Positions 15,500-27,715 of a stretch of DNA of 64,000 nucleotides are shown piece after piece. A model generated the notes under the pieces. That model was given only the letters and a program-made list of their open reading frames with translations, did not search any database and was not told the origin of the DNA. Source of the stretch: Microbacterium elymi (lineage in GTDB: Bacteria; Actinomycetota; Actinomycetes; Actinomycetales; Microbacteriaceae); NCBI RefSeq assembly GCF_021582895.2, contig NZ_CP091139.2, positions 2,790,001 to 2,854,000 of the forward strand. Direction: 5' to 3'. Numbering within the stretch: the stretch's first letter is position 1; every line of letters begins with the position of its first letter. The translations under genes and the position numbers were made by a program.

Positions 15500-17772
15500 C
15501 TACCGGGTCGGGGTGGATGCTCCCGCCCCGGCGTAGACGCTCCCCGGGCGCACGACCAGCGAGCGCGGGAACAGCAGGGCGCGCACGCGCCGACCCGTCG
15601 GAACGGCGAGATAGAGGGCGGTGCGGACGGCAGCCGCGCGATCCGCGAGCGCGCGGCCGTCCTCCCCGGTGCCGGCACGCGGCGGGGCATAGGCGGCCGT
15701 CTCGACCGCTCCCACGAGGGCGGCGGTCTCGGCATCCGGTGCGCCTTCGTCCCGCACGAGCCGTGTGCCGAACGCGCGCGGCGACTCGGTGGCCGGCACG
15801 GGGATGCCGAGGTCGATGGCGATGTCGCGGATCGAGGCCCACGCCGCCAGCGCATCGCCGGCGCGCGCGGCCGCCTGCTGTCGGCGGCGGCGCAGCGCCC
15901 CAGCAGCGACGGGATCAGCAGCAGCACGACGAGGCCGGCGGCGCCGAGGCCCAGGGCAGGCAGATCCGCTCCGGACGCCGTGGTCGAGCCGGTGTTGGCG
16001 TCGTCGGCGCGCAAGCCCGTTCGGATCGGGGCGATCGGACGCGCTCGTCGACGGGGACGCGGTCTTGGACGGCGCCGCCGGCTCGTGCGCGCTGCCCCGC
16101 CGGCCGCCGCCGGCAGGAACGAGGTCGGCGACCCCAGGCTCTTGGTCGGCTCGAACGGGATCCATCCGATGCCGGAGAAGTGCACCTCGGGCCATGCGTG
16201 CAGCTGCGCGCTGGACACGTAGTACTCCATGGGCTTGCCCTGGGTGAGGCTGGCGGTGTCGGCGGTGCCCGGAAGGTATCCGACGACGATCCGCGACGGC
16301 ATCCCCAGCACCCGGGCCATGATGGCGAACGCCGAGGCGAAGTGGATGCAGTAGCCGCTCTTCTCCCGCAGGAAGTCGGCGATGCTCGAGACCCCGGAGC
16401 TGTCGAACCCCGACTGTGCCGGAGCGGTCAGCGAGTACTCGAACTCGGAGCCGCGGAACCAGTTCTGCAGGGCGATGAGCCTGTCATAGTCGTCGGTCGC
16501 GTCGGCGGTGACGGACAGGGCCGAGTCGGTGATGATCGACGGCATCTGCCCCGGCAGCACCGAGTAGTCGGCATCCGTGCCGCCGGCCGCCGCTGCGCGG
16601 ATCTGCTCCAGCGTCGGCTGGGGCTCCTCGGTGACGACCTCGTATTCCTGACCGGACGAGGTGGTGGCCCCGTTGGCGACGATCGTGCGGTTGGCCGTCA
16701 TCGCCTCCCACCCCTTCGGGGTGCCCTTGACCTGCACCGCCGGGAACGGGACCGGCAGGTACCGCGCCGTGAGCCGGTCGATGTGGATGCGCGTGGTCTG
16801 CTTCGTCACGGTGATGTCGTCGTTGACCGAGACGTCGTCGAACGTGGCGTCCGCGTTCAGCGGGTCGGAGGACGAGACATCCGGCTTCCAGACGGCGCCC
16901 TCCATTCGTGACAGGGTCGCGACCCGCAGGTAGGGGGCGGATGTCGCGCTCGTGCGCAGACTGAGGACAGTCACCGGGTCGGGCCGGCGCAGGTCCTTGC
17001 CGAGGTCCAGGCTCGCGTTGATCGTGGTGCCGACAGGACCGAAACCCGCCCGGGCCGTCGGCTCCGGCAGCAGGGGAGTGGCGGCCACCGCCACCAGGAC
17101 GGCGACCAGCCCGATCGCCAGCGCGATCGCCGAGGTGCTGCTCGGCGCGGACGGCACGGCCTGCGGCGGCCGGTAGCGGGTGCGCGTCTCGGCCCGCAGC
17201 AGGAACAGGATCGCGGCGGCCAGCAGCACAAAGCCGATCACGTCGAATGGTGCCGGCACGGCCAGTGACGGGATGAGCGAGACGGCCACCAGCGCGATGG
17301 CGGCGGCCAGCGGCATCCGTGCCGTGATGGCGGTGTGGTCGACGACGATCGCCACCGCCCCGGCGGCGGCGACCAGGCAGAAGGTCAGCGCCTCGCTCGG
17401 CGCCATCGGCGCGATGCCCACCTGGATCTCGTACATCGCGGTGCCCACGAGGTCGGGCACGAGGCGGAAGGCGTGCAGCGTCGGGATGACGAACACGATG
17501 GCCGCCTCGCGCAGGAAGACGGCGGTGACCAGGGCGATCCACACCGCGATCTCGATCAGGGCGACGATCGCGGCGGGCAGGCGATACCAGCGCGCGATGA
17601 ACCCGGCGGCGAACACCGCCGCGGTCACGCCGACGACGCCGGCGATCCAGGCGCCGGGGGTGATCACGTTCAGCAGCGGCACCATGGCCGCCAGCACTGC
17701 GACCCACGAGCCGATCGTCAGCGAGAGCTGCGCGCCGGTGCGTCGGCGCGGCGTGCGCTCAGTCGCGGCCAT
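15500..17772 (-). CDS. Transglutaminase-like membrane protein, DUF3488/DUF4129 (several indels)
   Basis: This is the third gene of a MoxR-DUF58-transglutaminase operon. The N-terminal third has about seven membrane segments (for example TIGSWVAVLAAMVPLLNVIT and AAAGAVAIVVDHTAITARM). A periplasmic transglutaminase domain follows, with catalytic Cys in KSGYCIHFASAFAIMARVLG, His in SSAQLHAWPEVHF and the Asp expected soon after. A further membrane helix (LPALGLGAAGLVVLLLIPSL) precedes a cytoplasmic DUF4129-like tail (TESPRAFGTRLVRDEG). Indels occur near 16087, at 16014 (GCTTGC for GCTGC) and near 15893 (lost G beside GCTGC). The ATG at 17772 overlaps the DUF58 stop by 14 bases. The substrate is unknown; extracellular protein crosslinking or proteolysis is typical of the family. 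Confidence 0.8.
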
Positions 17773-19017
17773 GGACGAACTCCGCGGACACGAGGTCGGC
17801 ATGCGAGACGCGCGTCCACGCGTCGCGCAGGTCGACGCCGGGGGCGATGGATGCCGCGTACCAGCCGGTCGCGACGGCCCGTTCCAGGGCGTCCTCGACG
17901 GGGGCCGCCGACAGCAGCACCGGGTGCGCGCTGTGCGCCGGCAGGGCGGCCAGGCCGTCGGCATCCGCGGGGGTGAGCCGGCCGCACACCACGACGAGGG
18001 GCCCGGTTGCAGCCCCGACCACAGGCGGGCCAGGCCGATCAGATCGGCGTCGCCGTGTGCGGTCACGGTGGCGAATCGGCCGATCAGGACGGCCACGGCG
18101 GTGTGGTCTCCGCCGGGCACGATCTCGGACAGCGGCGTGCCCTCCGCGTCCACGACCTGGACCGCGTAGCCATCGCGGGCCAGCGCGTTCACCGCCGACA
18201 CGCACGCGGTCACCGCCGCCTCGAACGGATCGTCCTCACCGGCGGCGGTCGCGGCATCCGCCCACCGGCCGATCGCGCGGTCCAGCACGACGGTCGCCTC
18301 GGGGGTGGACTCCTGCTCCTCCTGGCGCACCATGAGCGAGTCGCGGTGCGCGGTGGCGCGCCAGTGGATGCGCCGCATCGAGTCGCCCGGTTCGTACGGG
18401 CGCGCGACGAGGTTGTCGGTGCCCTGGCCCAGCCGGGTCGTGGTGGCGTGCAGCATCCCCCGGTGGCGCCGGCGAACGCGGTCAGGGGCGGCAGGTCGAT
18501 GCACTCCGGCGTGACCATGAGCCGCGTCGTATCGCCGATCTCGGCCGCCCGGCGGGCGATGCCGAACGGGTCGCGGACGGTCAGCTCGAGCGGGCCGAGC
18601 CAGTGCACGCCGCGCTGGACGGCCTGCACGTCGTAGACGAGGTCCACCGCGCGCTCCCCGCCGCGCAGACCCGAGCCGAGCGCCGGGAACCGGCCGTCCG
18701 ACCGACCCTGCAGGCCCGTCGGGACGAGGTCCTCCCACGTGCCCGGGGTGGTCGGCAATGCCGTGCGCACGCTGACATGGACCGTGATGTGGGCGGTCCC
18801 GCCGACCGGCACGGCGGCCGGCGACGAGAAGCGGGCGACCGTGACATCCCGTCGGGTGATGTGCAGGGTGAGCAGGCTGACCGCCACCAGCGCCAGCAGG
18901 AAGATGCCGAACCCGAGCAGGCTGCACCGAGCCCAGCTGGGCGGCCGCGATGAAGAAGGCCAGCGCGAGCACGCCCGCCGCGGCGCCGCGCAGGGTCAGG
19001 GGCCAGGACTGCCTCAT
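17759..19017 (-). CDS. DUF58 (vWA-like) membrane-anchored protein (three indels)
   Basis: The protein starts MRQSWPLTLRGAAAGVLALA with two N-terminal membrane helices. It then has a conserved DUF58 core: DLVYDVQAVQRGVHWLGPLE, VRDPFGIARR, and the signature ARPYEPGDSMRRIHWRATAH. A vWA-like fold with EATVVLDRAIGRW follows. The last residues are DLVSAEFVHGRD. Indels lie near 18922 (extra C at GCAGC/GCTGC), 18461 (G-run) and 18008. It sits between moxR and the transglutaminase gene, the usual order for this conserved actinobacterial operon, thought to act as a MoxR-dependent chaperone/assembly module. Confidence 0.82.
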
Positions 19018-19038
19018 GGTGCTGTCCTCATGGCCGGC

Positions 19039-20051
19039 TCACGACCCGGTGGCCAGCGGCACCGGCACCGTGGTGATGAGCCGCTCCAGAATGGTGGTGA
19101 CGGTGTCGCCGCCGCCGCGGCCGCGCACGTTGGTGGCGCGGGTCGGGATCAGGCGATGCGCGAACACCGGTACGAGCAGGGCCGAGATGTCGTCGGGGAT
19201 CACGAACGCGCGGGCATCCAGGGCCGCGCAGACCTTGGCGGCGCGGACCAGCTTGCAGCGTCGCCCGGGGGCTCGCCCCCAGGCGCAGGTCGGGATGCGT
19301 GCGGGTCGCGTGCGCGAGCGCGACCGCATACTGCTCGATCGGCGCGGAGACGTGCACACGCCGCGCCCAGGCGATCAGCTCGCGCACCCGATGCGCGTCC
19401 ACGACGGGGCTGATCGCGGCCAACGGGTTCGCGGTGTCGCGTTCGCGCAGCATCTGCGCTTCGGCCACGGCATCCGGATATCCCATCGAGATACGCATCA
19501 TGAACCGGTCGCGCTGCGCCTCAGGCAGGGCGTAGGTGCCCTCCATCTCGAGCGGATTCTGGGTGGCCACCACCAGAAACGGGTCCGGGAGCGGATGAGT
19601 GTGGCCATCGACGGTGACCTGCCCCTCCTCCATCGCCTCGAGGAGGGCCGACTGGGTCTTCGGCGACGAGCGGTTGATCTCGTCCGCGATCACGATGTTG
19701 GCGAACACCGCGCCCGGCTTGAATTCGAACTCGCGGTCGACCGGGTTGAAGACGCTGACCCCGGTGACGTCGCCGGGCAGCAGATCGGGCGTGAACTGGA
19801 TGCGGCGCACGGTCGCATCGACCGTCGCGGCCAGGGCCCGTGCCAGCATGGTCTTGCCCACACCCGGGACGTCCTCGATCAGCAGATGGCCCTCGGCCAG
19901 CAACGTCACCAGCGCGCTTGCGCACAGCCTCGGGCTTGCCGTCGATGACGCGCGAGACCTCGGTGAGGATCCGCCCGGTCGCCTCGGCGAATCCGGACGG
20001 GCTCATCGGCGCGACAGCGTCCGTCGCGGTGGGGGCGGATGTCTGCTCCAT
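19039..20051 (-). CDS. MoxR-family AAA+ ATPase (two indels)
   Basis: This is an AAA+ ATPase with Walker A in EDVPGVGKTMLARALA, the MoxR signature RIQFTPDLLPGDVTG, Walker B in IVIADEINRSSPKTQSALLE, and the sensor region FLVVATQNPLEMEGTY. The C-terminal lid includes RAFVIPDDISALLVPVFAHR. The ATG at 20051 gives MEQTSAPTATDAV. Extra bases near 19917 (GCAAGC for GCAGC on the coding strand) and 19256 shift the frame; correction gives EAVRSALVTLLAEG and ATLQLVRAAKVC and an exact 336-residue frame. It heads the operon with DUF58 and transglutaminase genes and probably remodels a membrane or cell-surface client. Confidence 0.9.
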
Positions 20052-20202
20052 CGGCAGTCCTTCGGGTCCGGGGGCGGGCCTCTTCGCCCGTGTCCTCCGA
20101 TCGTAACCCGACCCAGGCGGCCCCGTCGCTGGGAAGGAGCCGAGCCGACTCGACCTGGATGCCCCGGATGAGCACGGCGCGAGATCCGGTTAGACTGGTG
20201 GC

Positions 20203-20292
20203 AGGCTCTCCGCGAGGCGGCATCCAGGCCAACTCCCCCAGGACGGAAACGTAGCAAGGGTAACCAGGCTCTGCCGGGTTCGCGGAGAGTCT
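20203..20292 (+). ncRNA. ffs: Signal recognition particle RNA, small bacterial type
   Basis: The apical domain is recognisable: ACTCCCCCAGGACGGAAACG followed by TAGCAAGGGTAACCAGG, the conserved Ffh-binding loop of 4.5S-type SRP RNA. The ends GGCTCTCCGCGA and TCGCGGAGAGTC pair to close the hairpin. A TAGACT box at about 20190 may be the -10 element. The exact ends are approximate. Confidence 0.9.
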
Positions 20293-20346
20293 TACTTTTC
20301 CCGGCCCGCCTGGCCGCCCCGCTGGCCCAGCCCCCGTGTCGAACGT

Positions 20347-20425
20347 CGAGACCGGGGATCCTCCGTGAGACCCAGGGGAATGTGCCCGGTCTCGCGGCGA
20401 TCCCCCGGTTTCGGCGAAGCGCGGC
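20347..20425 (+). repeat. Intergenic repeat, copy C of the 20/27-kb family
   Basis: This segment carries GAGACCGGGGAT, GTGAGACC, TCTCGCGGC, GATCCC and GTTTCGGCGAA in the same order as the two copies at 27.4-27.6 kb. A short partial duplication (GATCCCCACGTTTCGGCGAA) follows at about 20443-20463. It lies between the SRP RNA and pta. Confidence 0.6.
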
Positions 20426-20500
20426 CGGTGGGCACTCGCGACGATCCCCACGTTTCGGCGAAGCGCCGCCGTCGCGCGTGGCGATGCCTAGGCTGGACCC

Positions 20501-23939
<3,439 letters not shown>

Positions 23940-23996
23940 GGGGCCCGGGCGCTGCCCCGGCTCGTTACTCTGGAAGGAGTCGACGAAGGGCGAGCG

Positions 23997-24728
23997 GTGA
24001 CAGATCTGCGAGCGTACGAGGCCGTCCTGTTCGATCTGGACGGGGTGCTCACCCCACGGCCGTGGTGCACATGCACGCCTGGCAGCGCCTGTTCGACGAG
24101 CTGTTCGCCGCCTGGGAGATCACCCCGCCCTACACCGATCGGGACTACTACGAGTACGTCGACGGCAAGAAGCGCTATGACGGGGTGGCCGCCCTGCGCA
24201 AGCCGATCGGTCGAGGTGCGCTGGGGGGATCCGTCCGATCCGCCGACCGCCGACACCGTGTGCGGGATCGGCAACCGCAAGAACGCGTACTTCGAGCGCG
24301 CGCTGCGCGAGGACGGCATCGCCCCGTACCCGGGGTCGCTGCGGCTGCTGGACGCGCTGCGAGACGCCGGGACCGCGGTGGCCGTGGTGTCGAGCTCGAA
24401 GAACGCCGAAGAGGTGCTGCGCACCGCCGGGATCCGCGACCGGTTCACGGTGGTCGTGGACGGGACCGTCGCCGAACGCGACGACCTGGCCTCCAAGCCC
24501 GCCCCGGACATGTTCCTGGACGCGGCGCGGATGCTGGGGGCCGAACCGGCCCGTGCGGCCGCGGTGGAGGACGCCCTCAGCGGGGTGCGCTCGGCGGCGG
24601 CCGGCGGCTTCGCGCTGGTCGTGGGCGTGGACCGCGGGGTCGGCGCGCCGGCGCTGCGCGAGGCCGGGGCGCACCTCGTGGTGACTGATCTGGGTGACCT
24701 GGTCGAATCCTCGTCCGGCGGTGCCTAG
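23997..24728 (+). CDS. HAD hydrolase, beta-phosphoglucomutase-like (two indels)
   Basis: This is a HAD-superfamily protein with nucleophile motif VLFDLDGVLT (D-x-D), motif II in AVAVVSSSKNAEEVL, motif III Lys in ASKPAPDMFLDAARM and motif IV in AAAVEDALSGVRSA. The cap domain contains YYEYVDGKKRYDGV, the pattern of the beta-phosphoglucomutase group. A lost G near 24052 and an extra base near 24198 (GCAAGC for GCAGC) break the frame; correction gives LTPTAVVHMHAWQRL and AALRSRSVEVRWGDP. It is directly upstream of the GH65 gene, so it probably converts the beta-glucose 1-phosphate made by that phosphorylase. Confidence 0.85.
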   Translation: MTDLRAYEAVLFDLDGVLTPRPWCTCTPGSACSTSCSPPGRSPRPTPIGTTTSTSTARSAMTGWPPCASRSVEVRWGDPSDPPTADTVCGIGNRKNAYFERALREDGIAPYPGSLRLLDALRDAGTAVAVVSSSKNAEEVLRTAGIRDRFTVVVDGTVAERDDLASKPAPDMFLDAARMLGAEPARAAAVEDALSGVRSAAAGGFALVVGVDRGVGAPALREAGAHLVVTDLGDLVESSSGGA

Positions 24729-24762
24729 ACTCGTCGAGTCCCTGTTCCCGAGAAGGACCAAG

Positions 24763-27291
24763 ATGATCGATCGCGACCGCTTTCCCATCGACCCCTGGCG
24801 TCTCGTCGAGACGAGTTTCGACATCGACGACGCAGGGGTGACCGAGAGCCTGTTCGCCGTGGGCAACGGCTATCTCGGCCTGCGTGGAAACCACCCCGAG
24901 GGGCGGCACGCGCACGAACAGGGCACGTTCATCAACGGCTTCCACGAGACCTTCCCGATCCGGCACGCCGAGAGCGCCTACGGCTTCGCCGAGGCGGGCC
25001 AGACCATCCTGAACGCGCCCGACGCGAAGGTCATGCGCGTGTATGTGGATGACGAGCCGCTCACGTTCGACGTCGCCGACATCCGGGAGTATGAGCGCGA
25101 ACTCGACTTCCGCGACGGCGTGCTGCGCCGCAGCATCCTGTGGGTCACCCCCAGCGGCAAGCACGTGCGCGTCGACTTCGACCGGATGGTGTCGTTCGAG
25201 GAGCGCCACCTGGCCATCATGAGCGTGGATGTCACGGTGCTCAACGACGACGCCCCGGTGACGGTCAGCTGCCAGATCGTGAACCGGCAGGACGGCGAGG
25301 ATGTCTATGGCGGCACGCCGACGGCGCCGCGCCGCGCCGGCTTCGACCCGCGCAGGGGCGAGCGGTTCGCCGAGCGGGTGCTGCTGCCGCAGGAGTACTG
25401 GCAGGACAAGTCCCGCTCCACCCTCAGCTACAAGGTCGCCCAGTCCGGCATGACGCTCGGGGTCGTGGCCGACCACATCATCGAGACCGACAACCCGTAC
25501 ACGATGCGGACCCTGGTCGAGCCCGACATCGCCAAGAACGTGTTCCGTGTGCAGGCCAAGGCGGGCGTCCCCGTGCGGGTGATCAAGCTCGTCAGCTATC
25601 ACACCGGTCGCAGCGGCGTGCCGGCCCGCGAGCTGGTGGACCGCTGCCGCCGGACCCTGGACCGGGCGATGGATGTCGACGTCACGACGCACTTCGAGCG
25701 TCAGCGCGCCTGGCTGGACGCGTTCTGGGAGCGCTCGGATGTGCGCATCGGCGGCCGCGACGAGCTCGAGCAGGCGGTGCGGTGGTGCCTGTTCCACCTG
25801 GCCCAGGCGGCGGCCCGCGCCGACGGCGAGGGCATCGGCGCCAAGGGCGTCACCGGTTCGGGCTACAGCGGCCACTACTTCTGGGACACCGAGATCTACA
25901 TCCTCCCGTTCCTGGCGTACACGACGCCGCAATGGGCCCTGAACGCGCTGCGGATGCGGGTGGTCATGCTGCCGGCGGCGCGCCGGCGTGCGCACCAGCT
26001 GACCGAGGCCGGCGCGCTGTACCCCTGGCGGACGATCAACGGGGAAGAGGCATCCGCCTATTACGCCGCCGGCACGGCGCAGTACCACATCAACGCGGAC
26101 ATCTGCTTCGCGCTGGCCCGGTACGTGCGCGCGACCGGCGACATCGACTTCCTCTACCGCGACGGGGTCGACATCGCGGTGGAGACGGCCCGGCTGTGGG
26201 CCACCCTCGGGTTCTGGCGCTCGCACGATGGGTTCCAGGAGTTCCACATCCACGGCGTGACCGGCCCGGACGAATACACGACGGTCGTCAACGACAACCT
26301 GTTCACGAACGTCATGGCGCGGTTCAACCTCCGCTACGCCGCGCAGACCGTGCGCGAGATGGAGGAGCTGGACGGCGAGGTGTACCGCCGGATGGTTGAT
26401 CGGCTCAAGCTCGACCCCGCGGAGCCGGATGCCTGGGACCGGGCGGCCGACTGCATGCACATCCCGTACAGCCCCCAGCTGGGCATCCACCCGCAGGACG
26501 AGGTGTTCCTGGAGAAGGAGGTGTGGGACCTGGAGCGCACGCCGGCCGCGCTGCGCCCGCTGCTGCTGCACTTCCACCCGCTGGTGATCTACCGGTACCA
26601 GGTGCTCAAGCAGGCCGACGTGGTGCTGGCGCTGTTCCTGCAGGGCGACCACTTCACCCCGGACGAGAAGCGCGCCGACTTCGAGTACTACGATCCGCTC
26701 ACCACGGGCGATTCGACCCTGTCCGGCGTGACCCAGTCGATCCTGGCCGCCGAGGTCGGCTACCAGGATCTGGCGGCCGGATACTTCGAGCACGCCCTGT
26801 ACGTGGACCTCGCCGACCTGCACAAGAACGCGGCGGACGGCGTGCACGTGGCCTCGGCCGGCGGCGTGTGGACCACGCTGGTGTCGGGGTTCGGCGGCAT
26901 GCGCGACCACGGGGGAGTGCTGACCTTCGATCCGCGTCTGCCCAGCGACTGGAGCGACCTCGCCTACATCATCCACTGGCACGGCACGCCGCTGCACGTC
27001 ACGCTGCGGCGCGAGGCGCTGCACGTGCGCGCGGGCGACGGTGTGCCGGTCGAGTTCAGCGTGCGCGGGGTCGGGTACACTGTCGATCCCGGCAGCGAGG
27101 TGGTGGCGCCGCTGGCCGACCAGGGTCCGGTGATCCCGGGACGACCGTCGCTGCGCGAGCTGATCGGCGAGCGTCGCGAGGACGGCACGCTGCTGTCGGC
27201 ATCCGTCCCCACGACCGAGACCACCTCGATCCCGGTGATCAGCGGTGCCGTCCCGGTGATCGACGTGTCGGACGGCGCGCTCGGCCGCTGA
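24763..27291 (+). CDS. Glycoside hydrolase family 65 disaccharide phosphorylase
   Basis: This is an 842-residue GH65 enzyme. It has the N-terminal beta-sandwich (LFAVGNGYLGLRGNHPEG), then the (alpha/alpha)6 catalytic domain with SGYSGHYFWDTEIYILPFLA, YPWRTINGEEASAYYAAGTA and VTGPDEYTTVVNDN. The Glu in GPDEY (residue 504) is the expected general acid. The phosphate-binding and substrate loops appear in YEHALYVDLAD-like and GVHVASAGGVWTTLVSGF segments. GH65 enzymes phosphorolyse maltose, trehalose, kojibiose or nigerose; the sequence alone does not decide which. The ATG at 24763 is 34 bases after the HAD gene, consistent with an operon. The frame is intact. Confidence 0.92.
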   Translation: MIDRDRFPIDPWRLVETSFDIDDAGVTESLFAVGNGYLGLRGNHPEGRHAHEQGTFINGFHETFPIRHAESAYGFAEAGQTILNAPDAKVMRVYVDDEPLTFDVADIREYERELDFRDGVLRRSILWVTPSGKHVRVDFDRMVSFEERHLAIMSVDVTVLNDDAPVTVSCQIVNRQDGEDVYGGTPTAPRRAGFDPRRGERFAERVLLPQEYWQDKSRSTLSYKVAQSGMTLGVVADHIIETDNPYTMRTLVEPDIAKNVFRVQAKAGVPVRVIKLVSYHTGRSGVPARELVDRCRRTLDRAMDVDVTTHFERQRAWLDAFWERSDVRIGGRDELEQAVRWCLFHLAQAAARADGEGIGAKGVTGSGYSGHYFWDTEIYILPFLAYTTPQWALNALRMRVVMLPAARRRAHQLTEAGALYPWRTINGEEASAYYAAGTAQYHINADICFALARYVRATGDIDFLYRDGVDIAVETARLWATLGFWRSHDGFQEFHIHGVTGPDEYTTVVNDNLFTNVMARFNLRYAAQTVREMEELDGEVYRRMVDRLKLDPAEPDAWDRAADCMHIPYSPQLGIHPQDEVFLEKEVWDLERTPAALRPLLLHFHPLVIYRYQVLKQADVVLALFLQGDHFTPDEKRADFEYYDPLTTGDSTLSGVTQSILAAEVGYQDLAAGYFEHALYVDLADLHKNAADGVHVASAGGVWTTLVSGFGGMRDHGGVLTFDPRLPSDWSDLAYIIHWHGTPLHVTLRREALHVRAGDGVPVEFSVRGVGYTVDPGSEVVAPLADQGPVIPGRPSLRELIGERREDGTLLSASVPTTETTSIPVISGAVPVIDVSDGALGR

Positions 27292-27318
27292 CCCGCGCGG
27301 GGTGGGACGGCGCGCGCG

Positions 27319-27341
27319 GCGCGGCGCGCAGCGCGCCGCGC
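27319..27341. other. Perfect 23-base GC palindrome downstream of the GH65 gene
   Basis: Two 11-base arms, GCGCGGCGCGC and GCGCGCCGCGC, surround a single A at 27330. There is no following T-run, so if it ends transcription it is not a classical rho-independent terminator. Confidence 0.6.
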
Positions 27342-27378
27342 TCGCCCCTCGGCTCGCGCGCGGGTGACGCTCAGCCCC

Positions 27379-27480
27379 TCGGTACCCGATCGTTCGGCGA
27401 GACCGGGGATACTCGGTGAGACCGGGGACATGGGACTGGGTTTCGCGGCAGATCCCTTGGTTCGGCGAGTACCGGGCCCG
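27379..27480 (+). repeat. Intergenic repeat, copy A
   Basis: This is about 100 bases beginning CTCGGTACCCGATCGTTCGG and ending ACCGGGCCCG. It is repeated with a few substitutions at 27539-27640 and in diverged form at about 20347. The start-to-start distance between A and B is 160 bases. No coding sequence fits both copies. Confidence 0.85.
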
Positions 27481-27538
27481 CCCGGTCCGTTTGGCCCGGC
27501 GCAGCGCGGCGGTGCGGGTGCTCCGGGGCTCCGACCGG

Positions 27539-27640
27539 CTCGGTACCCGATCGTTCGGCGAGACCGGGGATTCTCGGCGAGACCGGGGGCATGGGACCGG
27601 GTTTCGCGGCAGATCCCTCGGTTCGGCGCGGACCGGGCCC
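27539..27640 (+). repeat. Intergenic repeat, copy B
   Basis: Second copy of the same element, with TTCTCGGCGAGACC where copy A has TACTCGGTGAGACC. It ends about 75 bases before the dnaX start. The stretch 27292-27715 otherwise holds the palindrome at 27319 and no gene. Confidence 0.85.
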
Positions 27641-27715
27641 GTCGCGCGGGGTGGGATGCCGCATCCCGGCCCACTCCGCTCTCCGGGTGTCCGGGCCACA
27701 CCGTAGGCTGGACGG

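Noticed and set aside
27319..27341. Rho-independent terminator of the GH65 gene
   Set aside because: The palindrome is perfect but no T-run follows on either strand.
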